From Mesorhizobium sp. INR15 (GTDB lineage Bacteria > Pseudomonadota > Alphaproteobacteria > Rhizobiales > Rhizobiaceae): DNA of 64,000 nt. Location: contig NZ_CP045496.1 of the NCBI RefSeq assembly GCF_015500075.1, positions 3,110,001 to 3,174,000 of the forward strand, written 5' to 3'. Every line of letters starts with the position of its first letter. Within the stretch, counting starts at the first letter, position 1. Below are positions 57,624 through 64,000 of the stretch, one piece after another. Position numbers and translations under genes: made by a program. The notes beneath the pieces were generated by a model, which saw only the letters and a program-made list of their open reading frames with translations, was not told the origin of the DNA and ran no database searches.

Positions 57624-58595
57624 ATGAGCGAGCGGCCCTTCATGCAGCTCTATGTCTCGGATTTCGTCGGCGACACGCTGGCGCTCTCCACCGAGCAGAT
57701 CGGCGCCTACATGCTGTTGCTGATGGCGATGTGGAATGCCGGAGGTGCGCTGCCCGATGACGACGCCAAGCTGGCGCGGGTGGTGCGCATGTCGACGAAG
57801 AAATGGCGCGCCATCAGCGCCGATCTGCTGACCTTCTTCGAGCGCGGCAAGGGCGAGATCAGCCACAACCGGCTGACGAAAGAGCTGCGCAAAAGCCTGA
57901 TCAAAAGCGAAGCGAGGGCCGCCGCCGGGTCGCGCGGCGGGGCCGCTACCGCCTTGAAAACAAAGGCGCAGGAGGCGGCAAATGCCGATGCTTTGCCGCG
58001 GCATCTTCCAGAATCCAGAAACCATAGTGAAAAAGCTGGCGCTTTTTCCCCAGGCGAAAACGCGAAGCGTTTTTCCCGCGAAAACGCGAAGCGTTTTTCG
58101 CAGCGCCAACCCTCCGAAAACGCGCAGCGTTTTTCGGAACAGGCAAACCAACATGCCAAGCGTTTCTCGGGCCCATCGGGCAAATCGCCTCCGGCTTCCC
58201 CAGCCACCTTGCACCGCCCAGAAAACCGCCCGGCTGGCATCAGCCGAAAACCCATGCCGACGCCGCCAACACCATCATCGAGGAGATCAAGAGCCATGAC
58301 CGCAACCGAATTGCAGCAGGCGACGAAGGCGCTGGCCGCGATGTTCTCATGCTTCCCGCAATCAGCACTCGCTGATGTCGAGATGCAGATGCGCGGCTAT
58401 CTGGCCGCGGTGCAGGATGCCGAGCTGGCAGACCTGACGTCCGCCATCCAGCGCTTCGTGCGTGGCGAGGTGAAAGCCTGCAACGCCCAGTTCTGCCCCT
58501 CCAGCGCGCAGCTCTGCATCGAACTGCGCGAACGCCGCGCGATCAGGGAATTGTTGGCGAGACGGGCGGCCTCGCAAGTCTTGCGTTCTGCATGA
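57624..58595 (+). CDS. DUF1376 phage replication-type protein
   Basis: This protein of 323 residues has the DUF1376 domain at the N-terminus (MQLYVSDFVGDTLALSTEQIGAYMLLLMAMW), the kind seen in YdaU and phage replication modules. In the middle (about residues 143-182) a motif ENA(K/Q)RFS is repeated three times with a fourth degenerate copy. The C-terminal 90 residues are helical (TATELQQATKALAAMFSCFPQSALADVEMQM). The start at 57624 is the Met of MSERPFM. A role in DNA replication is inferred from the family. Confidence 0.85.
   Translation: MSERPFMQLYVSDFVGDTLALSTEQIGAYMLLLMAMWNAGGALPDDDAKLARVVRMSTKKWRAISADLLTFFERGKGEISHNRLTKELRKSLIKSEARAAAGSRGGAATALKTKAQEAANADALPRHLPESRNHSEKAGAFSPGENAKRFSRENAKRFSQRQPSENAQRFSEQANQHAKRFSGPSGKSPPASPATLHRPENRPAGISRKPMPTPPTPSSRRSRAMTATELQQATKALAAMFSCFPQSALADVEMQMRGYLAAVQDAELADLTSAIQRFVRGEVKACNAQFCPSSAQLCIELRERRAIRELLARRAASQVLRSA
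58054..58137 (+). repeat. Tandem palindromic repeats inside the DUF1376 gene
   Basis: Two identical 22-base units GCGAAAACGC-GAA-GCGTTTTTC (58054-58075 and 58078-58099) and a third slightly changed unit at 58114-58137 form hairpins. A shortened fourth lies near 58155, and a related GAAAAAGC-GCTTTTTC hairpin at 58028-58048. They keep the reading frame. They could be iterons for a replication protein or merely coding repeats. Confidence 0.65.
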
Positions 58596-58662
58596 GGCGA
58601 GGAATCCAGGTCCTGCAGGGCCTTCGCAAACCCACCACCACATCCAAACGAGGAATCCACCC

Positions 58663-59262
58663 ATGAGCAAGAAAGCCATCAAGCCCGCAAAGCCCCAGGC
58701 GCCGAAACTGCCGAAAGGCGAGGCCGAGCAGGTGCGCATCCGCCGCGAGGTTGGCCATGACTTCGCGCTGAAGGACGACGCGTTCGGGCGCAAGCGGCTG
58801 AACGCCGGCACGCTGGAAGCGCGGCGCGTCTATGAGGTGTCGAATGACGGCTTCACCGCCACCGGCGGCGTGGTGCGCGTGCGCAATGTCGACCCGCTCA
58901 TCGGTATCACTTCGCTGTCGCGCCTGCAGCGCGAAGCCGGCCTGCGCTACCGCGAGGATTTTCGCGCCAGCCAGCAGGCCGGCATCAAGCCGATGTCACT
59001 GACCGAACGCGTCGACGGCGGCCGCCACGGCGGCGGCATCGCCGACAGCGTGCTCAACGCCGGCCGCGCCCACGCCACTGCCACCCGCGCGCTCGGCCAT
59101 TGGGACGTCGCCGGCGTGGTGCAAAAAGTCTGCTGCCTGGAACAGCCGATCAAGACCGTGGCCGAGCAGAGCGGAGAAGGCCGAGACGTGGCGACGAAGT
59201 TGCTGAAGGTGGGGTTGGATTTGTTGGCGGTGCACTATGGGATGATGATGGGGAGAAGGTGA
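58663..59262 (+). CDS. DUF6456-like protein
   Basis: This protein of 199 residues has a Lys/Pro-rich N-terminus and a C-terminal part (LSRLQREAGLRYREDFRASQQAGIKPM and DVAGVVQKVCCLEQPIKTVAEQSGEGRDVATKLLKVGLDLLAVHYG) that matches the DUF6456 family of alphaproteobacteria. In phage-like regions such proteins lie behind replication genes, as here. The function is unknown. Confidence 0.78.
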   Translation: MSKKAIKPAKPQAPKLPKGEAEQVRIRREVGHDFALKDDAFGRKRLNAGTLEARRVYEVSNDGFTATGGVVRVRNVDPLIGITSLSRLQREAGLRYREDFRASQQAGIKPMSLTERVDGGRHGGGIADSVLNAGRAHATATRALGHWDVAGVVQKVCCLEQPIKTVAEQSGEGRDVATKLLKVGLDLLAVHYGMMMGRR

Positions 59263-59351
59263 GGGCGCGCGCCAGCAAGGCTCGCCTCCTGCCACAGTCT
59301 CTGCGGAAGCTTGCTTGGCTTAAGGTGCCCAGGAGAGCGCATGCGTTTCGC

Positions 59352-59777
59352 CTAACGAGCCCAATCAACGTCGATGTCAGTTGGCTTTGGTGACCGAAAC
59401 CGGCGCAGTGCCAGGATGCCAGCCACGCAGTTTATAATGGGAATAAAGACCCCGCCGTATATCCAAGGCTTGGCTGCGTCCACATTTCCACCCCAGTAGC
59501 TGTTGACCATGTACGGCATCGCATTGGCAAAGATGATGGACAGCGCTAGCTCGGCGAGGAAGATGCCGGTGAACACGAGAAACCTTGGCAGGAAAGCTGT
59601 CCTCGGTGCAACCGCGGCAACAATAAGCGAAACAAGAAATCCCAAGACCCACGGTCCCATTGGCTGCCGCCCGACATAGACGTGAAACATATATGCGGCC
59701 TGCGTTGTCGCGACCAGTCCGATGAAAGTGGCCAGCGCCAAGGCAATGAAGTTGATTGATAGTCGTTTGAGAGCCAT
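59352..59777 (-). CDS. Small membrane protein of unknown function
   Basis: This protein of 141 residues has four hydrophobic segments (FIALALATFIGLVATTQAAYMF, VLGFLVSLIVAAV, FLVFTGIFLAELALSIIFANAMPYMV, GGVFIPIINCVAGILAL). No family is recognised. It separates the phage-like region from the restriction-modification genes and is transcribed in the same direction as the latter, 31 bases after the GIY-YIG gene. Confidence 0.7.
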   Translation of the reverse strand: MALKRLSINFIALALATFIGLVATTQAAYMFHVYVGRQPMGPWVLGFLVSLIVAAVAPRTAFLPRFLVFTGIFLAELALSIIFANAMPYMVNSYWGGNVDAAKPWIYGGVFIPIINCVAGILALRRFRSPKPTDIDVDWAR

Positions 59778-59808
59778 GCTGATTCTTTCAGCTCATTGAA
59801 AGGGGTAG

Positions 59809-60573
59809 CTAGATCCTTGAACCCGCGATCACCTCGGCTTGAGGGTACTCACGCTCTTCCTTGTAAAGAATGATGTAGCCGGGCAGGGCTGTCGCCTGCC
59901 AACCCGAGGGCAAAGCCTTGACGACATGCTCTATCGCCGAGCGCGGCGTAAGCGGGCCGCTCCGCGCCGAAAGCACGGTTTCCTCGAAATCGTCATGAGG
60001 CTTCCGGTTGCGGCCGCCATTACCCTGGTAGCGGAATGTATAGGGCAAGGCATCCTTGAGCCGTGAGAGCGCGCTTGCCGCCGTCTCACCGGCGTCGATC
60101 GCGAAGGCCAGTTCCCGGTCGATATCGATCGGAAAACTGGCGTCGTAGTTCTTGGGATCGACCTTGGTGGTGTCGCGCTCCCGGCCAGGATCGTTGGAGC
60201 CGAAGCCGCTGCCGTTCCAATCGATCGCTTTCACGCCGCCATAGTGGCGGATCAGATCGGACTCCAGATCGACCGCGGTGAACACGAAGATGCGCACGGC
60301 CTTGAAGCTTACACGTGCTGGATCAAGGCCAGCTCGATGCATGATTTTGCGTGCGTGGCGCGCCAGGCGCTTGTGAAGCCCGGCCTCGGCGTCGGTCTTG
60401 CCGACATAGACAACGCGATCATCGAGCAGAAGCTGATAGACGCCTTGTTCCTCGGGAACCTCAAGCAAGCTGGCATTGTTGAGCGGTGCGGTTTCGAGCT
60501 CGTCCAGCACCGTGATAAGCCGCGCCAGCAAGGCGCCCGGAAGATCGAACTCGAACTCGACGTAGGCCTTCAT
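59809..60573 (-). CDS. Eco29kI-like GIY-YIG restriction endonuclease
   Basis: This endonuclease of 254 residues has a GIY-YIG type core (EQGVYQLLLDDRVVYVGKTDAEAGLHKRLARHARK, about 42-76), with a downstream Arg, His and Glu (LESDLIRHYGG) as expected. The Eco29kI family recognises CCGCGG. The same site is possible here but not shown. It overlaps the methyltransferase gene by four bases in the same direction, giving a typical type II pair. The start at 60573 gives the N-terminus MKAYVEFEFDLPGALLARL. Confidence 0.85.
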   Translation of the reverse strand: MKAYVEFEFDLPGALLARLITVLDELETAPLNNASLLEVPEEQGVYQLLLDDRVVYVGKTDAEAGLHKRLARHARKIMHRAGLDPARVSFKAVRIFVFTAVDLESDLIRHYGGVKAIDWNGSGFGSNDPGRERDTTKVDPKNYDASFPIDIDRELAFAIDAGETAASALSRLKDALPYTFRYQGNGGRNRKPHDDFEETVLSARSGPLTPRSAIEHVVKALPSGWQATALPGYIILYKEEREYPQAEVIAGSRI

Positions 60574-61751
60574 TTCAGGAAGTCCGCCCCGCCGAAGTCG
60601 AGATGGCGTTTCACGCTGCGGGCGACGATGTGCGCCAGTTCGACCGGCACGGCGTTGCCAAGCTGACGCATGGTTTCGGACCAAGCGCCATGGAAACGGA
60701 AATTGTCCGGGAATGTCTGCAGGCGAGCGCTTTCCCGCACGGTGAAGTAGCGCACGCTACCGTCCGGCCGTAGCAGCATGTTCTCGCCTCCCGGCACGCC
60801 GTGGACCCCTGCCTTCAGGGTCTTGGCCGGCTCATCGAGCGGGCTTCCCGTATGGCCCGGATAGGACCGCGCGCCGGGCTGGAAGCGATGGTTGTGGTAT
60901 TTCATCGCATCGCGCGATTGATGTTCGGGATCTGGCAGGTCGCCTATCGCGTCGCGTGTTGTCCGCCATGGCGCTGTTGTTGGCTTGCCATCGAGACGCT
61001 CGGCGCGTTCAACGTGCCGGTCACCGATCCTGCGGTCGGCCTTGCGGGCCTTGTGCCGGTCCCAATAGTTGCCCCTTGTCTGATCCCAGAGCATGGCATC
61101 CATCGAGTGCGTTTCCAGCGGAAACGCCCACTTGATGTCCAGATCGCTGCGAAAGCCGACGAAAACAACGCGCTCGCGGCGCTGTGGGATGCCATAATTG
61201 GCCGCGTTCAGCACGCGGGACACCACCCGGTATTCCAGGCCGGCCGGGCCGCGGCGACCCGTATGGTGCTTTTCAAGTTTGCGGAGGTGAGTTTCCCAAC
61301 TCTCGTCCGGTCCGGCGACCAGATCGGGATATGTCATCTGCAGCACGATGTGCGAAAAGTAGGTTGCGAAGGTTTCCCGGGTAAGGCCCTTCACGTTCTC
61401 GAAAATAAAGGCGCGGGGCTTCGTTTCGCGAAGCGCGCGAACCGCTTGCGGCCACATGTCTCGCGAATCCGCATGCGCACGGTGCTTGCCGCCTAGCGAG
61501 AAGGGCTGGCAAGGCGGGCCGCCCGTGACCAGGTCGATTTTGCCTTCGTGCTCGCGGAAATCCACGTCGCGAACATCGCCTTCCGTGGGTTCGGGCCAAT
61601 CGCCAACCAGGCCAAGGCCATCGCGGCGATTTTCGCGAATCGTGTCGCAGCACCAGCGGTCCCATTCGACCACGGCCTGGGGCGCGAAGCCGGCACAGCT
61701 TACGCCCATGCCAAGCCCGCCGGCGCCCGCGAAGAGCTCGATCGATTTCAT
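60570..61751 (-). CDS. DNA (cytosine-5) methyltransferase
   Basis: This enzyme of 393 residues methylates cytosine at C5. Motif I FAGAGGLGMG (about 7-16), motif IV GGPPCQPFS with the catalytic Cys (about 77-85), motif VI ENVKGL (about 118-123), motif VIII QRRERV (about 189-194) and the final motifs RESARLQTFPD and QLGNAVPV are all present. It is the partner of the GIY-YIG nuclease. The Vsr gene begins one base upstream in the operon. Confidence 0.96.
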   Translation of the reverse strand: MKSIELFAGAGGLGMGVSCAGFAPQAVVEWDRWCCDTIRENRRDGLGLVGDWPEPTEGDVRDVDFREHEGKIDLVTGGPPCQPFSLGGKHRAHADSRDMWPQAVRALRETKPRAFIFENVKGLTRETFATYFSHIVLQMTYPDLVAGPDESWETHLRKLEKHHTGRRGPAGLEYRVVSRVLNAANYGIPQRRERVVFVGFRSDLDIKWAFPLETHSMDAMLWDQTRGNYWDRHKARKADRRIGDRHVERAERLDGKPTTAPWRTTRDAIGDLPDPEHQSRDAMKYHNHRFQPGARSYPGHTGSPLDEPAKTLKAGVHGVPGGENMLLRPDGSVRYFTVRESARLQTFPDNFRFHGAWSETMRQLGNAVPVELAHIVARSVKRHLDFGGADFLK

Positions 61752-61752
61752 G

Positions 61753-62181
61753 CTATTCCCCTACGAATTCGCGCAGCGTGTTCTCTAATTGTTCACTCTG
61801 CCGCAATTCGCATTCCCAGACAACAAGTACGTTCCAACCAAGTTGCTTCAAGGCATCCTGCTTGCGCGTATCGCGCTCCGCGTTCGCGGATAGTTTCGGG
61901 CCCCAGAAATCAAGCTTGGACTTCGGAAGCCGGGCCAAGCGGCAAGCCGGATCGTCGTGACGATGCCAAAAGCACCCATGAATGAAAATCGCCTTTTTGC
62001 GTTTTCCAAAAGCAATGTCCGGTTTGCCCGGCAGATCACCGCGATGGAGCCGATAACGGTAGCCCATCGCATGCAGAAGCCGACGCACGACCAGTTCCGG
62101 CTTCGTATCCCTGCCGTGGATACGCGCCATCCGTTCACTGCGTTCGCTGGTTGAAAGGGTGTCCACGTTCGCCCGTCTCAT
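61753..62181 (-). CDS. vsr: Very short patch repair endonuclease
   Basis: This mismatch endonuclease of 142 residues cuts next to T:G mismatches that arise when C5-methylcytosine deaminates. Motifs are MARIHGRDTKPELVVRRLLHAMGYRYRLH (about 18-46), LPGKPDIAFGKRKKAIFIHGCFWH with the catalytic Asp (about 50-73) and LGWNVLVVWECEL. It is the first gene of the operon with the methyltransferase and nuclease, as usual. The start at 62181 is the best match to the family N-terminus. Confidence 0.94.
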   Translation of the reverse strand: MRRANVDTLSTSERSERMARIHGRDTKPELVVRRLLHAMGYRYRLHRGDLPGKPDIAFGKRKKAIFIHGCFWHRHDDPACRLARLPKSKLDFWGPKLSANAERDTRKQDALKQLGWNVLVVWECELRQSEQLENTLREFVGE

Positions 62182-62318
62182 CGATTCGCGACATGCTGTT
62201 GCGTTTTGCCATGAATGTGAAGGCCCGTGTATGCCAACCGGTCGACAACCGGAGCCAGCTCGCACGGCCCGCAAAACACCGCTAAGCTTGAAACGTCGTG
62301 CAGTGCCTGGGGGGAATC

Positions 62319-63254
62319 GTGAAAGCGGTTTTCGATGTGAAGCCGGGATCTGGCTATGACGATGACATCACCCGTCGCTATCATTTTCCGGCTCGCAGCA
62401 ACTATCTCGATGCGGCCCGGAACGCGGTTGGCGATTGGGTGCTGTTTCGCGAGCCGCAACGCAATGGCGGGCGCCGCGCTTACATAGCCACCGCACGCGT
62501 AGCCGATGTCGCGCCGGACGCTGAACGGTCAGACCACTATTATGCCAATGTGACTGACTATCTCGAGTTTCCGAGACCGGTGCCTTTCATCAGGGGTGGC
62601 CGCTACGCCGAGGCGTTGTTGCGCGAGGTTCTCGATCCGAGCCGCGTTGGTCGGGCGGTGCAAGGCAAGTCTATGCGGCCGGTCTTGAATGAGGATTTCG
62701 ATGAGATCGTATTGGCCGGCCTGGATGAAACGCTGGACCCCGCCAATGCCAGAAAGCTCATGCCCGACATGCTGCCGCTCGACATGCCTTTGCCCATGCA
62801 GCCCGGTTTTGCAGGGCAGGCTGGGTTTGCCGAGACGGTCGATCGGCGGGTGGAGCAGATATTGCTGAACCGAAAAATCCGCGACGCCACCTTCCGGCTG
62901 GAAGTCTGCCGCGCCTATGAGGATACCTGCGCCGTGACCGGGCTGCGCATGATCAATGGCGGCGGCAGGGCCGAGGTTCAGGCGGCACATATCAAGCCGG
63001 TCGCGGCCAACGGTCCGGATGTTGTCCAAAATGGCATAGCGCTATCGGCCACCGTGCACTGGCTATTCGACCGGCATCTCATCTCGATAGACGAGAATTA
63101 CCGGCTTCTGGTCGCGCACAACCGGGTGCCGGGCGAGCTGCGCAATCTCTTTCGTCCGGAATCCCAGGGGCTGCATTGGCCCAAGGATTCAAGGTTGATG
63201 CCACATCCGGCGTTCCTGGCGCATCATCGAGAGCAGTTCGCAGGCGTGCACTAA
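62319..63254 (+). CDS. HNH restriction endonuclease-like protein
   Basis: This protein of 311 residues carries an HNH domain near the C-terminus (CAVTGLRMINGGGRAEVQAAHIKPVAANGPDVVQNGIALSATVHWLFDRHLISI, about 203-256). The rest looks like a substrate-recognition region. It is divergent from vsr with a 137-base gap and may be a second nuclease of the same defence locus. I chose the GTG at 62319, preceded by GGGGGGAA. The open frame begins at 62298. Confidence 0.82.
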   Translation: MKAVFDVKPGSGYDDDITRRYHFPARSNYLDAARNAVGDWVLFREPQRNGGRRAYIATARVADVAPDAERSDHYYANVTDYLEFPRPVPFIRGGRYAEALLREVLDPSRVGRAVQGKSMRPVLNEDFDEIVLAGLDETLDPANARKLMPDMLPLDMPLPMQPGFAGQAGFAETVDRRVEQILLNRKIRDATFRLEVCRAYEDTCAVTGLRMINGGGRAEVQAAHIKPVAANGPDVVQNGIALSATVHWLFDRHLISIDENYRLLVAHNRVPGELRNLFRPESQGLHWPKDSRLMPHPAFLAHHREQFAGVH

Positions 63255-63340
63255 ATCTCGAAAATGAAACAGCGCACTTCGCGATGGATCTTATGACTTC
63301 AGCGGTGCAGCCGAACGGTCGGGCGGCGCCTGCCCGCCGC

Positions 63341-64000
63341 CTATTTCGCGGCGAGACTTTTGCTGAACAGGGCTCGCTCGATGTCGGGTTCCAGGGTTCC
63401 GGCGAAGGCCGTGGTCAGATGGTGGCTGTCACGGAACGCGAGCTTGCCGTCGATGAAGACATGACAGGTCGTCTGGTCGCAGAAGCGGTCGGTCAGGTCG
63501 ACATAGGTGGTGTTGGAAACGCTCTGCACGATGCGGCGCTCTATCGTTGCGGTGGCTTCATTGTCGGCGTGGGCGCGCGGCGTGTCGCAGCGCGAAGGCG
63601 CTTCGCCCCACCACAGCGCGCGGGCCACGCAGGTGTTGGCGAATTGGTCGTTGATCGGCACGTCACGGATCACCGCCACCTTGATGCCGGCCTGGCTGAA
63701 TGTCTCGATCGTCTCGCGCAGGCCTGCCTGCCAGGCGACATTCTGCTGATCGCGCATTGCCGCCGGCGCCTCCTTGACGAGGTTGCCGAAGGAGAATTCC
63801 GACATCACCACCAGCCTCGGCTTCAGCGCGAGGATCTGCGCCACCGCCTGCCGTCGCCAGGTGTCGCATTCGGTGTAGTCGCGCTTCAGCCGCGAGCTCC
63901 AGCTGGTCATGCGCGAGGCCGGGCAGGAGGATTTGAGGAACGTCACCACCCTGTTGTCGTTGCGCTTGGCCGCTTCGATCACTGGTGTCGACCAATGGTC
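63341..64000 (-). CDS. SGNH-domain protein (acyltransferase C-terminus), partial
   Basis: The visible 219 residues form an SGNH hydrolase domain, as found behind OafA/YrhL-type acyltransferases. The residues before the visible GTG (63982) continue in frame to the window edge (DHWSTP), matching the start of the GDSH block, so the gene extends beyond 64000. The C-terminal Asp and His lie in FRDSHHLTTAFAG. Such proteins O-acetylate surface polysaccharides. The membrane domain is outside the window. Confidence 0.8.
   Translation of the reverse strand, partial: DHWSTPVIEAAKRNDNRVVTFLKSSCPASRMTSWSSRLKRDYTECDTWRRQAVAQILALKPRLVVMSEFSFGNLVKEAPAAMRDQQNVAWQAGLRETIETFSQAGIKVAVIRDVPINDQFANTCVARALWWGEAPSRCDTPRAHADNEATATIERRIVQSVSNTTYVDLTDRFCDQTTCHVFIDGKLAFRDSHHLTTAFAGTLEPDIERALFSKSLAAK

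Overview
The window reads as chromosomal DNA from a Mesorhizobium-like alphaproteobacterium of the order Hyphomicrobiales. The evidence is high G+C with strongly biased third codon positions, many paired rhizobial palindromes of the RIME type between genes, and family content typical of that group (GcrA, DUF982, DUF6456, NasS-NasT). This is inference from content, since no marker gene or rRNA is present. No tRNA, rRNA, CRISPR array or insertion sequence was found.

Layout. 1-6.8 kb: end of an MFS transporter, an SDR dehydrogenase and a tautomerase in one operon, a GNAT acetyltransferase, an aldehyde dehydrogenase, a RES/Xre toxin-antitoxin pair, and an orphan DipZ C-terminal fragment. 6.8-10.5 kb: a Tat-exported MsrB and a complete bufferin-type RiPP operon (DUF2282 precursor, DUF692/MNIO enzyme, DUF2063 partner, DoxX protein). 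Both the bufferin operon and msrB have matching promoter-like elements (GTAACA-N16-CGAA and GTAACA-N16-CGTA) resembling those read by ECF sigma factors of the Caulobacter SigF type. 10.5-24.9 kb: nitrate assimilation, with the NasT ANTAR antiterminator and NasS sensor, a sigma-54 promoter followed by an ANTAR-like hairpin and a long terminator, then nitrate transporter, NirB, NirD and the molybdenum nitrate reductase. Next come a ModA-like protein and a vitamin-B12-type ABC transporter, each preceded by a ModE-box-like dyad, so this transporter probably brings in molybdate rather than iron.

25-34 kb holds a polar amino-acid ABC transporter, a saccharopine-dehydrogenase-like enzyme and an Lrp regulator, followed by membrane proteins, a LysR regulator and a UspA protein. 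34-38 kb looks disturbed: a histidine phosphatase whose 3' end is duplicated around a small inserted gene, a low-G+C exported protein, a frameshifted VOC gene and a DHFR-like gene with a shifted C-terminus. 38-52 kb is ordinary accessory metabolism and regulation: pseudouridine synthase, methyltransferase, LysR, TetR, transporters, an adenosylhomocysteinase-like protein, IclR, a diguanylate cyclase and a ribose-type ABC transporter.

52.7-59.3 kb is a phage-like or defence-like cassette without structural genes: S24 repressor, GcrA-like protein, two DUF982 proteins, a DUF1376 replication-type protein, a DUF6456 protein and a GSU2403-type nucleotidyltransferase with a striking double dyad in its promoter. 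59.8-63.3 kb is a type II restriction-modification locus (Eco29kI-like GIY-YIG nuclease, C5 methyltransferase, Vsr, divergent HNH nuclease). The window ends inside an SGNH-domain protein. The strongest leads are the metal and periplasm stress regulon (bufferin plus MsrB), the nitrate leader RNA, and the ModE-linked transporter.
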